Assembly (NCBI RefSeq): GCF_029227915.1
Contig: NC_079886.1
Coordinates: 12,795,501-12,859,500 of the forward strand
Origin: Hydractinia symbiolongicarpus
Taxonomy: Eukaryota > Cnidaria > Hydrozoa > Anthoathecata > Hydractiniidae
Direction: 5' to 3'
DNA length: 64,000 bases
The first letter of the stretch is position 1. Every line of letters begins with the position of its first letter. Shown here one piece after another: positions 49,016 to 62,051 of this stretch. The position numbers and the translations under genes are program-made. Under the pieces are notes generated by a model, which ran no database searches, was not told where the DNA came from, and worked only from the letters and a program-made list of their open reading frames with translations.

Positions 49016-52000
49016 ATGGCCTTTTGCAGTCTAATAAAGGCCTTGCACGTAAATCACGTGGTTTCACCTGCCTGCGCAGGTTACCATTGGACTATTCCTT
49101 CCAGTCTCAATGCACTACAACGTTCCAAGTGGTTTTCCTCAGCGCTGTGGCCTTAGAACTCTCTTAACTATGTGCACAGTCCAATAAAGGCCGTAATATG
49201 GCCTTTTGCAGCCTAATTATGGCTTCACACGTAAATCACGTGGTTTCACCTGCATGCGCAGGTTACCATTGACTAGTCCTTCCAGTCTCAATGCGCTACA
49301 ACGTCCCAAGTCGTTTTCATTAGCGCTGTTGCCTTAGAACACTCTTAACAACGTGCACAGTCATATAAAGGTTGTATATGGCTTTTTGCAGTCTAATAAA
49401 AGCCTCACACGTAAATCACGTGGTTCCATCTGCCTGCACAGGTTACCATTGGACTGTTCTTTCCAGTCTCATGCGCTACCACGTCCAAAGTCGTTTTCAT
49501 TAGCGCCATTGCCTTACAACACTCTTAACTACGTGCACAGTCCAATAAAGGGTGTATAGCCATTTGCAGTCTAATAAAGGCCTCACACGTAAATCACGTG
49601 GTTCCATCTGCCTGCGCAGGTTACCATTGGACTATTCCTGCCAGTCTCAATGCACTACAACGTTCCAAGTGGTTTTCCTCCGCGCTGTGGCCTTACAACA
49701 CTCTTAACTACGTGCACAGTCCTATAAAGGCTGTAATATGGCCTTTTGAAGTCTAACAAAAGCCTCACACGTAAATCTCGTGGTTCCATCTGCCTGCGAA
49801 GGTTACCATTGGACTGTTCCTTCTAGTCTCGATGCACTACAACGTTCCAAGTGGTTTTCTTTAGCACATGGCCTTAGAACACTCTTAACTACGTGCACAG
49901 TCCTATAAAGACCGTAATATACCTTTTTGCAGTCCAATAAAGGCCGCACACGTAAATCACGCGGTTTCAGCTGCCTGCACTGGTTACCATTGGACTAGTC
50001 CTTCCATTCTCAATGCGCTACAACGTTCCAAGTCGTTTTTATTAGCGCGGCTGCCTTACAACACTGTTAACTGCGTGCACAGTCCTATAAAGGCGGTAAT
50101 ATGGCCTTTTGCAGTCTAACAAAAGCCTCACACGTAAATCTCGCGGTTCCATCTGCCTGCGCAGGTTACCATTGGACTTGTCGTTCCAGTCTCAATGCGC
50201 TATCACGTCCCAAGTCGTTTTCATTAGCGCCGCTGCCTTACAACACTCTTACCTACGTGCACAGTCCTATAAAGGCTGCAATATGGCCTTTTGCAGTCTA
50301 ATAAAAACCTCGCACGTCAATCACGCGGTTTCACCTGTCTGCGAAGTTTACCATTGGACTAGTCCTTCCATTCTCAATGCGCTACAACGTCCCAAGTCGT
50401 TTTTATTAGCGCCGCTGCCTTAAAACACTCTTAACTGCGTGCACAGTCCTATAAAGGCTGTAATATGGCCTTTTGCAGTCTAATAAAGGCCTTGCACGTA
50501 AATCACGTGGTTTCACCTGCCTGCGCAGGTTACCATTGGACTATTCCTTCCAGTCTCAATGCACTACAACGTTCCAAGTCGTTTTCATTAGCGCCGCTAC
50601 CTTACAACACTCTTAACTACGTGCACAGTCAAATACTGGGTGTATAGCCTTTTGCAGTCTAACAAAGGCCTCACACGTAAATCACGTGGTTCCATCTGCC
50701 TGTGCAGGTTACCATTGGCCTAGTCCTTCCAGTCTCAATGCACTACAACGTCCCAATTCATTTTCCTTAGCGCCGTCGCTTTAGAACACTCTTAACTACG
50801 TGAATCGTCCTATAAAGGTTGTAATATGGCCTTTTGCAATCTAGTAAAAACCTTGCACGTAAATCACGTGGTTTCACCTGCCTGTGCCGGTTACCATTGG
50901 ACTAGTCCTTCCAGTCTCAATGCGCTAAAACGTCCCAAGTCGTTTTCATTAGCGCCGTTGCCTTACAACACTCTTAACTACGTGCACAGTCCTATAAAGG
51001 CTGTAATATGGCCTTTTGGAGTCTAAAAAAGGCCTCACGCGTAAATCACGTGGTTTCACCTTTCTGCGCAGGTTACCATTGGCCTAGTCCTTCCAGTCTC
51101 AATGCGCTACAACGTCCCTAGTCGTTTTCATTGGCGAAGTTGCCTTAGAACACTCTTAACTACGTGCACAGTCCAATAAAGGGTGTATAGCCTTTTGCAG
51201 TCTAACAAAGGCCTCACACGTAAATCACGTGGTTTCACCTGCCTGCGCCGGTTACCATTGGACTAGTCTTTCCAGTCTCAATGCGCTACAACGTCCCAAG
51301 TCGTTTTCATTAGCGCCGTTGCCTTTGAACACTCTTAACTACGTGCACAGTCATGTAAAGGCCGTGATATGGCCTTTTGCAGTCTAATAAAGGCCTCACA
51401 CGTAAATCACGTGGTTTCACCTTTCTGCGCAGGTTACCATTGGCCTAGTCCTTCCAGTCTCAATGCACTACAACGTCCCTAGTCGTTTTCATTGGCGAAG
51501 TTGCCTTAGAACACTCTTAACTACGTGCACAGTCCAATAAAGGGTGTATAGCAATTTGCAGTCTAACAAAGGCCTCACACGTAAATCACGTGGTTCCATC
51601 TGCCTGTGCAGGTTACCATTGGCCTAGTCCTTCCAGTCTCAATGCACTACAACGTCCCAATTCATTTTCCTTAGCGCCGTCGCTTTAGAACACTCTTAAC
51701 TACGTGAATCGTCCTATAAAGGCTGTAATATGGCTATTTGCAGTCTAATAAAAGCCTCACACGTAAATCACGTGGTTCCATCTGCCTTCGCAGGTTACCA
51801 TTGGAGTATTCCTTCCAGTCTCAATGCACTACAACGTTCCAAGTAGTTTTCCTCAGCGTTGTGGCCTTAGAACTCTCTTAACTATGTGCACAGTCCTATA
51901 AAGGCCGTAATATGGCTTTTTGCAGTCTAACAAAGGCTTCACACGTAAATCACGTGGTTTCACCTGCCTGCGCAGGTTTCCATTGGACTAGACGCTCCAG

Positions 52001-52817
52001 TCTCAATGCGGTACAAAGTCCCAAGTCGTTTTCCTTAGCGCCGTCGCTTTAGAACACTCTTAACTACGTGCATCGTCCTCTAAAGGCTGCAATATGGCCT
52101 TTTGCAGTCTAATAAAGGCCTCATACGTAATTAACGTGGTTCCATCTGCCTGTGCAGGTTACCATTGCGCTGTTCTTTCCAGTCTCATGCGCTACCACGT
52201 CCCAAGTCGTTTTCATTAGCGCCATTGCCTTATAAAACTCTTAACTACATGCACAGTCCAATAAAGGGTGTATAGCCTTTTGCAGTCTAATAAAGGCCTC
52301 ACACGTAAATCACGTGGTTCCATCTGCCTGTGCAGGTTACCATTGGCCTAGTCCTTCAAGTCCTAATGCACTACAACGTCCCAAGTCATTTTCCTTAGCG
52401 CCGTCGCTTTAGAACACTCTTAACTACGTGAATCTTCCTATAAAGGCTGTAATATGGCCTTTTGCAATATAGTAAAAGCCTCGCACGTAAATCACGTGGT
52501 TTCACCTGCCTGCGCAGGTTACCATTGGACTTGTCGTTCCAGTCTCAATGCACTACCACGTCCCAAGTCGTTTTCATTAGCGCCGCTGCCTTACAACACT
52601 CTTAACTACGTGCACAGTCCTATAAAGGCTGAAATGTGGCCTTTTGCAGTCTAATAAAAGCCTCGCACGCAAATCACGCGGTTTCAACTGTCTGCGCAGG
52701 TTACCATTGGACTAGTCCTTCCAGTCTCAATGCGCTACAACGTCCCAAGTCGTTTTCATTAGCGCCGCTGCCTTACAACACTCTTAACTGCGTGCACAGT
52801 CCTATAAAGGCTGTAAT
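49016..52817 (+). repeat. 21-monomer repeat, copy 1 (3,802 bp)
   Basis: Order: H9/H39-type 49016, H2-like 49198 ('aattatggcttc'), H3 49378, H4 49558, H5 49738, H6 49919, H7 50101, H8 50283, H9 50465, H10a 50646, H10b 50826, H11 51008, H12 51189, H13 51369, H14 51550, H15 51730, H16 51912, H17 52094, H18 52274, H19 52454, and H20 with an H8-type tail 52636. The next H9/H39-type unit at 52818 starts a second copy at an offset of 3,802 bp. Confidence 0.87.
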
Positions 52818-54266
52818 ATGGCCTTTTGCAGTCTAATAAAGGCCTTGCACGTAAATCACGTGGTTTCACCTGCCTGCGCAGGTTACCATTGGACTATTCC
52901 TTCCAGTCTCAATGCACTACAACGTTCCAAGTGGTTTTCCTCAGCGCTGTGGCCTTAGAACTCTCTTAACTATGTGCACAGTCCAATAAAGGCCGTAATA
53001 TGGCCTTTTGCAGTCTAATTATGGCTTCACACGTAAATCACGTGGTTTCACCTGCATGCGCAGGTTACCATTGACTAGTCCTTCCAGTCTCAATGCGCTA
53101 CAACGTCCCAAGTCGTTTTCATTAGCGCTGTTGCCTTAGAACACTCTTAACAACGTGCACAGTCATATAAAGGTTGTATATGGCTTTTTGCAGTCTAATA
53201 AAAGCCTCACACGTAAATCACGTGGTTCCATCTGCCTGCACAGGTTACCATTGGACTGTTCTTTCCAGTCTCATGCGCTACCACGTCCAAAGTCGTTTTC
53301 ATTAGCGCCATTGCCTTACAACACTCCTAACTACGTGCACAGTCCAATAAAGGGTGTATAGCCATTTGCAGTCTAATAAAGGCCTCACACGTAAATCACG
53401 TGGTTCCATCTGCCTGCGCAGGTTACCATTGGACTATTCCTGCCAGTCTCAATGCACTACAACGTTCCAAGTGGTTTTCCTCCGCGCTGTGGCCTTACAA
53501 CACTCTTAACTACGTGCACAGTCCTATAAAGGCTGTAATATGGCCTTTTGAAGTCTAACAAAAGCCTCACACGTAAATCTCGTGGTTCCATCTGCCTGCG
53601 AAGGTTACCATTGGACTGTTCCTTCTAGTATCGATGCACTACAACGTTCCAAGTGGTTTTCTTTAGCACATGGCCTTAGAACACTCTTAACTACGTGCAC
53701 AGTCCTATAAAGACCGTAATATACCTTTTTGCAGTCCAATAAAGGCCGCACACGTAAATCACGCGGTTTCAGCTGCCTGCACTGGTTACCATTGGACTAG
53801 TCCTTCCATTCTCAATGCGCTACAACGTCCCAAGTCGTTTTTATTAGCGCGGCTGCCTTACAACACTGTTAACTGCGTGCACAGTCCTATAAAGGCTGTA
53901 ATATGGCCTTTTGCAGTCTAACAAAAGCCTCACACGTAAATCTCGTGGTTCCATCTGCCTGCGCAGGTTACCATTGGACTTGTCGTTCCAGTCTCAATGC
54001 GCTATCACGTCCCAAGTCGTTTTCATTAGCGCCGCTGCCTTACAACACTCTTACCTACGTGCACAGTCCTATAAAGGCTGCAATATGGCCTTTTGCAGTC
54101 TAATAAAAACCTCGCACGTCAATCACGCGGTTTCACCTGTCTGCGAAGTTTACCATTGGACTAGTCCTTCCATTCTCAATGCGCTACAACGTCCCAAGTC
54201 GTTTTTATTAGCGCCGCTGCCTTAAAACACTCTTAACTGCGTGCACAGTCCTATAAAGGCTGTAAT
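52818..54266 (+). repeat. 21-monomer repeat, copy 2, first part
   Basis: H9/H39-type 52818, H2-like 53000, H3 53180, H4 53360, H5 53540, H6 53721, H7 53903, H8 54085 match 49016-50464. They include the private 'aattatggcttc', 'actgttaactgcg' and 'cactcttacctacg'. The copy then loses five monomers. Confidence 0.87.
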
Positions 54267-54447
54267 ATGGCCTTTTGCAGTCTAACAAAGGCCTCACACG
54301 TAAATCACGTGGTTTCACCTGCCTGCGCAGGTTACCATTGGCCTAGTCCTTCCAGTCTCAATGCACTACAACGTCCCTAGTCGTTTTCATTGGCGAAGTT
54401 GCCTTAGAACACTCTTAACTACGTGCACAGTCCAATAAAGGGTGTAT
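54267..54447 (+). repeat. Chimeric monomer ending in H13, site of five-monomer loss
   Basis: The first part combines 'atggccttttgcagtctaac' with 'cacctgcctgcgcagg'. The rest is H13 as at 51369 ('ggcctagtcc', 'atgcactac', 'ggcgaagttgcc', short joint). Before this unit the offset to copy 1 is 3,802 bp. At the following H14 it is 2,898 bp, so 904 bp (five monomers) are absent. Confidence 0.8.
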
Positions 54448-56617
54448 AGCAATTTGCAGTCTAACAAAGGCCTCACACGTAAATCACGTGGTTCCATCTG
54501 CCTGTGCGGGTTACCATTGGCCTAGTCCTTCCAGTCTCAATGCACTACAACGTCCCAATTCATTTTCCTTAGCGCCGTCGCTTTAGAACACTCTTAACTA
54601 CGTGAATCGTCCTATAAAGGCTGTAATATGGCTTTTTGCAGTCTAATAAAAGCCTCACACGTAAATCACGTGGTTCCATCTGCCTTCGCAGGTTACCATT
54701 GGAGTATTCCTTCCAGTCTCAATGCACTACAACGTTCCAAGTAGTTTTCCTCAGCGTTGTGGCCTTAGAACTCTCTTAACTATGTGCACAGTCCTATAAA
54801 GGCCGTAATATGGCTTTTTGCAGTCTAACAAAGGCTTCACACGTAAATCACGTGGTTTCACCTGCCTGCGCAGGTTTCCATTGGACTAGACGCTCCAGTC
54901 TCAATGCGGTACAAAGTCCCAAGTCGTTTTCCTTAGCGCCGTCGCTTTAGAACACTCTTAACTACGTGCATCGTCCTCTAAAGGCTGCAATATGGCCTTT
55001 TGCAGTCTAATAAAGGCCTCATACGTAATTAACGTGGTTCCATCTGCCTGTGCAGGTTAGCATTGCGCTGTTCTTTCCAGTCTCATGCGCTACCACGTCC
55101 CAAGTCGTTTTCATTAGCGCCATTGCCTTATAAAACTCTTAACTACATGCACAGTCCAATAAAGGGTGTATAGCCTTTTGCAGTCTAATAAAGGCCTCAC
55201 ACGTAAATCACGTGGTTCCATCTGCCTGTGCAGGTTACCATTGGCCTAGTCCTTCAAGTCCTAATGCACTACAACGTCCCAAGTCATTTTCCTTAGCGCC
55301 GTCGCTTTAGAACATTCTTAACTACGTGAATCTTCCTATAAAGGCTGTAATATGGCCTTTTGCAATATAGTAAAAGCCTCGCACGTAAATCACGTGGTTT
55401 CACCTGCCTGCGCAGGTTACCATTGGACTTGTCGTTCCAGTCTCAATGCACTACCACGTCCCAAGTCGTTTTCATTAGCGCCGCTGCCTTACAACACTCT
55501 TAACTACGTGCACAGTCCTATAAAGGCTGAAATGTGGCCTTTTGCAGTCTAATAAAAGCCTCGCACGCAAATCACGCGGTTTCAACTGTCTGCGCAGGTT
55601 ACCATTGGACTAGTCCTTCCAGTCTCAATGCGCTACAACGTCCCAAGTCGTTTTCATTAGCGCCGCTGCCTTACAACACTCTTAACTACGTGCACAATCC
55701 TATAAAGGCTGTAACATGGCCTTTTGCAGTCTAATAAAGGCCTCATACGTAATTAACGTGGTTCTATCTGCCTGTGCAGGTTACCATTGCAATTTCCTTT
55801 CCAATCTCATGCGCTACCACGTCCCAAGTCGTTTTCATTAGCGCCGTTGCCTTACAACACTCTTAACTACGGGCACAGTCCTATAAAGGCCGTAATATGG
55901 CCTTTTGCAGTCTAATAAAGGCTTCACAGGTAAATCACGTGGTTTCACCTGCCTGCGCAGGTTAGCATTGGACTAGCCATTCCAGTCTCAATGCGCTCCA
56001 ATGTCCCCAGTTGTTTGCATTAGCGCCGTTGCCTTACAACACTCTTAACTACGTGCAGAGTCCTATAAAGGCTGTAATATGGCCTTTTGCAGTCTAATAA
56101 AGGCCTCACACGTATATCACGTGGTTTCACCTTTCTGCGCAGGTTACCATTGGCCTAGTCCTACCATTCTCAATGCGCTACAACGTCCCTAGTCGTTTTC
56201 ATTGGCGAAGTTGCCTTAGAGCACTCTTAACTACGTGCACAGTCCAATAAAGGGTGTATAGCCTTTTGCAGTCTAATAAAGGCATCGCACGTAAATCACG
56301 TGGTTTCACCTGTCTGCGCAGGTTACCATTGGCCTAGTCCTTCCAGTCTCAATGCGCTACAACGTCCCTAGTCGTTTTCATTGGCGAAGTTGCCTTAGAA
56401 CACTCTTAACTACGTGCACAGTCCAATAAAGGGTGTATAGCCTTTTGCAGTCTAACAAAGGCCTCACACGTAAATCACGTGGTTTCACCTGCCTGCGCCG
56501 GTTACCATTGGACTAGTCTTTCCAGTCTCAATGCACTACAACGTCCCTAGTCGTTTTCATTGGCGAAGTTGCCTTAGAACACTCTTAACTACGTGCACAG
56601 TCCAATAAAGGGTGTAT
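54448..56617 (+). repeat. 12-monomer repeat, copy 1 (2,170 bp)
   Basis: H14 54448, H15 54628, H16 54810, H17 54992, H18 55172, H19 55352, H20 55534, H21 55716, H22 55897, H23 56079, then two chimeras at 56260 (H24 head, H11/H13-like body) and 56439 (H12 head, H13 tail). The second returns to H14 at 56618. H20 carries the private 'cgcacgcaaatc'. Confidence 0.85.
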
Positions 56618-58429
56618 AGCAATTTGCAGTCTAACAAAGGCCTCACACGTAAATCACGTGGTTCCATCTGCCTGTGCAGGTTACCATTGGCCTAGTCCTT
56701 CCAGTCTCAATGCACTACAACGTCCCAATTCATTTTCCTTAGCGCCGTCGCTTTAGAACACTCTTAACTACGTGAATCGTCCTATAAAGGCTGTAATATG
56801 GCTTTTTGCAGTCTAATAAAAGCCTCACACGTAAATCACGTGGTTCCATCTGCCTTCGCAGGTTACCATTGGAGTATTCCTTCCAGTCTCAATGCACTAC
56901 AACGTTCCAAGTAGTTTTCCTCAGCGTTGTGGCCTTAGAACTCTCTTAACTATGTGCACAGTCCTATAAAGGCCGTAATATGGCTTTTTGCAGTCTAACA
57001 AAGGCTTCACACGTAAATCACGTGGTTTCACCTGCCTGCGCAGGTTTCCATTGGACTAGACGCTCCAGTCTCAATGCGGTACAAAGTCCCAAGTCGTTTT
57101 CCTTAGCGCCGTCGCTTTAGAACACTCTTAACTACGTGCATCGTCCTCTAAAGGCTGCAATATGGCCTTTTGCAGTCTAATAAAGGCCTCATACGTAATT
57201 AACGTGGTTCCATCTGCCTGTGCAGGTTACCATTGCGCTGTTCTTTCCAGTCTCATGCGCTACCACGTCCCAAGTCGTTTTCATTAGCGCCATTGCCTTA
57301 TAAAACTCTTAACTACATGCACAGTCCAATAAAGGGTGTATAGCCTTTTGCAGTCTAATAAAGGCCTCACACGTAAATCACGTGGTTCCATCTGCCTGTG
57401 CAGGTTACCATTGGCCTAGTCCTTCAAGTCCTAATGCACTACAACGTCCCAAGTCATTTTCCTTAGCGCCGTCGCTTTAGAACACTCTTAACTACGTGAA
57501 TCTTCCTATAAAGGCTGTAATATGGCCTTTTGCAATATAGTAAAAGCCTCGCACGTAAATCACGTGGTTTCACCTGCCTGCGCAGGTTACCATTGGACTT
57601 GTCGTTCCAGTCTCAATGCACTACCACGTCCCAAGTCGTTTTCATTAGCGCCGCTGCCTTACAACACTCTTAACTACGTGCACAGTCCTATAAAGGCTGA
57701 AATGTGGCCTTTTGCAGTCTAATAAAAGCCTCGCACGCAAATCACGCGGTTTCAACTGTCTGCGCAGGTTACCATTGGACTAGTCCTTCCAGTCTCAATG
57801 CGCTACAACGTCCCAAGTCGTTTTCATTAGCGCCGCTGCCTTACAACACTCTTAACTACGTGCACAATCCTATAAAGGCTGTAACATGGCCTTTTGCAGT
57901 CTAATAAAGGCCTCATACGTAATTAACGTGGTTCTATCTGCCTGTGCAGGTTACCATTGCAATTTCCTTTCCAATCTCATGCGCTACCACGTCCCAAGTC
58001 GTTTTCATTAGCGCCGTTGCCTTACAACACTCTTAACTACGGGCACAGTCCTATAAAGGCCGTAATATGGCCTTTTGCAGTCTAATAAAGGCTTCACAGG
58101 TAAATCACGTGGTTTCACCTGCCTGCGCATGTTAGCATTGGACTAGCCATTCCAGTCTCAATGCGCTCCAATGTCCCAAGTTGTTTGCATTAGCGCCGTT
58201 GCCTTACAACACTCTTAACTACGTGCAGAGTCCTATAAAGGCTGTAATATGGCCTGTTGCAGTCTAATAAAGGCCTCACACGTATATCACGTGGTTTCAC
58301 CTTTCTGCGCAGGTTACCATTGGCCTAGTCCTACCATTCTCAATGCGCTACAACGTCCCTAGTCGTTTTCATTGGCGAAGTCGCCTTAGAGCACTCTTAA
58401 CTACGTGCACAGTCCAATAAAGGGTGTAT
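56618..58429 (+). repeat. 12-monomer repeat, copy 2: H14-H23
   Basis: H14 56618 through H23 58249 match 54448-56259 at an offset of 2,170 bp, including 'cgcacgcaaatc' in H20 and 'ctgccttcgcagg' in H15. After H23 the canonical H24 follows, not the chimeras, so the repeat is partial. Confidence 0.85.
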
Positions 58430-59697
58430 AGCCTTTTGCAGTCTAATAAAGGCATCGCACGTAAATCACGTGGTTTCACCTGTCTACGCAGGTTACGATT
58501 GGACTAGTCCTTCCAGTTTCAATGCGCTACAACGTCCCAAGTCGTTTTCATTGACGCTGTAGCCTTAGAACTGTCTTAACTATGTGCACAGTCCTATAAA
58601 GGCTGTAATATGGCTTTTTGCAGTCTAATAAAAGCCTCACACGTAAATCACGTGGTTTCATCTGCCTGCGCAGGTTACCATTGCACTAGTCCTTCCAGTC
58701 TCAATGCGCTACAACGTCCCAAGTCGTTTTCATCAGTGCCGCTGCCTTACAACACTCTTAACTACGTGCACAGTCCTATAAAGGCTGTAATGTGGCCTTT
58801 TGCAGTCTAATAAAAGCCTCGCACGTAAATCGCGCGGTTTCACCTGTCTGCGCAGGTTACCATTGGACTAGTCCTTCCAGTGTCAATGTGCTACAACGTC
58901 CCTAGTCGTTTTCATTGGCGAACTTGCCTTAGAACACTCTTAACTACGTGCACAGTCCAATAAGGGGTGTATAGCCTTTTGCAGTCTAACAAAGGCCTCA
59001 CACGTAAATCACGTGGTTCCATCTGCCTGTGCAGGTTACCATTGGCCTAGTCCTTCCAGTCTCAATGCACCACAACGTCCCAATTCATTTTCCTTAGCGC
59101 CGTCGCTTTAGAACACTCTTAACTACGTGAATCGTCCTATAAAGGCTGTAATATGGCCTTTTGCAACCTAGTAAAAGCCTCGCACGTAAATCACGTGGTT
59201 TCACCTGCCTGCGCCGGTTACCATTGGACTAGTCCTTCCAGTCTCAATGCGCTACAACGTCCCAAGTCGTTTTCATTAGCGCCGTTGCCTTAGAACACTC
59301 TTAACTACGTGCACAGTCATATAAAGGCCGTAATGTGGCCTTTTGCAGTCTAAGAAAGGCTTCACACGTAAATGACGTGGTTTCACCTGCCTGCGCAGGT
59401 TACCATTGGACTAGCCGTTCCAGTCTCAATGCGCTCCAACGTCCCAAGTCGTTTTTATTTGCGCCGTCGCCTTAGAACACTCCTAACTACGTGCACAATC
59501 AAATAAAGGCTGTAATATGGCTTTTTGCAGTCTAACAAAGGCCTCACACGTAAATCACGTGGTTCCATCTGCCTGCGCAGGTTACCATTGGACTAGTCCT
59601 TCCAGTGTCAATGTGCTACAACGTCCCTAGTCGTTTTCATTGGCGAAGTTGCCTTAGAGCACTCTTAACTACGTGCACAGTCCAATAAAGGGTGTAT
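58430..59697 (+). repeat. 7-monomer repeat H24-H29 plus Y chimera, copy 1 (1,268 bp)
   Basis: H24 58430, H25 58610, H26 58792, H27 58973, H28 59153, H29 59335, and a chimera at 59517 that starts as Y and changes near 59595 to an H26/H23-type tail ('cagtgtcaatgtgc', 'gccttagagcactc'). The chimera leads back to H24 at 59698. The private 'catcagtgccgctgcc' of H25 is shared with the next copy. Confidence 0.88.
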
Positions 59698-60966
59698 AGC
59701 CTTTTGCAGTCTAATAAAGGCATCGCACGTAAATCACGTGGTTTCACCTGTCTACGCAGGTTACAATTGGACTAGTCCTTCCAGTTTCAATGCGCTACAA
59801 CGTCCCAAGTCGTTTTCATTGACGCTGTAGCCTTAGAACTGTCTTAACTATGTGCACAGTCCTATAAAGGCTGTAATATGGCTTTTTGCAGTCTAATAAA
59901 AGCCTCACACGTAAATCACGTGGTTTCATCTGCCTGCGCAGGTTACCATTGCACTAGTCCTTCCAGTCTCAATGCGCTACAACGTCCCAAGTCGTTTTCA
60001 TCAGTGCCGCTGCCTTACAACACTCTTAACTACGTGCACAGTCCTATAAAGGCTGTAATGTGGCCTTTTGCAGTCTAATAAAAGCCTCGCACGTAAATCA
60101 CGCGGTTTCACCTGTCTGCGCAGGTTACCATTGGACTAGTCCTTCCAGTGTCAATGTGCTACAACGTCCCTAGTCGTTTTCATTGGCGAACTTGCCTTAG
60201 AACACTCTTAACTACGTGCACAGTCCAATAAAGGGTGTATAGCCTTTTGCAGTCTAACAAAGGCCTCACACGTAAATCACGTGGTTCCATCTGCCTGTGC
60301 AGGTTACCATTGGCCTAGTCCTTCCAGTCTCAATGCACCACAACGTCCCAATTCATTTTCCTTAGCGCCGTCGCTTTAGAACACTCTTAACTACGTGAAT
60401 CGTCCTATAAAGGCTGTAATATGGCCTTTTGCAACCTAGTAAAAGCCTCGCACGTAAATCACGTGGTTTCACCTGCCTGCGCCGGTTACCATTGGACTAG
60501 TCCTTCCAGTCTCAATGCGCTACAACGTCCCAAGTCGTTTTCATTAGCGCCGTTGCCTTAGAACACTCTTAACTACGTGCACAGTCATATAAAGGCCGTA
60601 ATGTGGCCTTTTGCAGTCTAAGAAAGGCTTCACACGTAAATGACGTGGTTTCACCTGCCTGCGCAGGTTACCATTGGACTAGCCGTTCCAGTCTCAATGC
60701 GCTCCAACGTCCCAAGTCGTTTTTATTTGCGCCGTCGCCTTAGAACACTCCTAACTACGTGCACAATCAAATAAAGGCTGTAATATGGCTTTTTGCAGTC
60801 TAACAAAGGCCTCACACGTAAATCACGTGGTTCCATCTGCCTGCGCAGGTTACCATTGGACTATTCCTTCCAGTCTCAATGCACTACAACGTTCCAAGTA
60901 GTTTTCCTCAGCGCTGTGGCCTTAAAACTCTCTTAACTATGTGCACAGTCCAATAAAGGCCGTAAT
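59698..60966 (+). repeat. 7-monomer repeat H24-H29, Y, copy 2
   Basis: H24 59698, H25 59878, H26 60060, H27 60241, H28 60421, H29 60603 repeat the preceding copy at an offset of 1,268 bp with few changes, for example 'ggttacaattgg' against 'ggttacgattgg' in H24. The seventh unit is a complete Y (60785) followed by X/H2. Confidence 0.88.
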
Positions 60967-62051
60967 ATGGCCTTTTGCAGTCTAATAAAGGCTTCACACG
61001 TAAATCACGTGGTTTCACCTGCATGCGCAGGTTACCATTGACTAGTCCTTCCAGTCTCAATGCGCTACAACGTCCCAAGTCGTTTTCATTAGCGCTCTTG
61101 CCTTAGAACACTCTTAACAACGTGCACAGTCATATAAAGGTTGTATATGGCTTTTTGCAGTCTAATAAAAGCCTCACACGTAAATCACGTGGTTTCATCT
61201 GCCTGCGCACGTTACCATTGGACTGTTCTTTCCAGTCTCATGCGCTACCACGTCCAAAGTCGTTTTCATTAGCGCCATTGCCTTACAACACTCTTAACTA
61301 CGTGCACAGTCCAATAAAGGGTGTATAGCCATTTGCAGTCTAATAAAGGCCTCACACGTAAATTACGTGGTTTCACCTGCCTGCGCAGGTTACCATTGGA
61401 CTAGTCCTTCCAGTCTCAATGCGCTACAACGCCCCAAGTCGTTTTCATTAGCGCCGTTGCCTTACAACACTCTTAACTACGTGCACAGTCATATAAAGAC
61501 CGTAATGTACCTTTTTGCAGTCCAATAAAGTCCGCACACGTAAATCACGTGGTTCCATCTGCCTGCGCAGGTTACCATTGGACTATTCCTGCCAGTCTCA
61601 ATGCACTACAACATTCCAAGTGGTTTTCCTCCGCGCTGTGGCCTTACAACACTCTTAACTACGTGCACAGTCCTATAAAGGCTGTAATATGGCCTTTTGC
61701 AGTCTAACAAAAGCCTCACACGTAAATCTCGTGGTTCCATCTGCCTGCGAAGGTTACCATTGGACTGTTCCTTCTAGTCTCGATGCACTACAACGTTCCA
61801 AGTGGTTTTCTTTAGCACATGGCCTTAGAACACTCTTAACTACGTGCACAGTCCTATAAAGACCGTAATATACCTTTTTGCAGTCCAATAAAGGCCGCAC
61901 ACGTAAATCACGCGGTTTCAGCTGCCTGCACTGGTTACCATTGGACTAGTCCTTCAATTCTCAATGCGCTACAACGTCCCAAGTCGTTTTTATTAGCGCC
62001 GCTGCCTTACAACACTCTTAACTGCGTGCACAGTCCTATAAAGGCTGTAAT
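60967..62051 (+). repeat. X/H2, H3, H4-like, mixed H6/H4, H5, H6
   Basis: X/H2 60967, H3 61147, H4-like 61327 (with 'aattacgtggtttcacc' and 'acgccccaag'), a mixed H6-head/H4-tail unit 61507 like the one at 48652, H5 61689, H6 61870. X/H2 has the X body and the H2 tail ('gttgtatatggc'). Confidence 0.78.
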
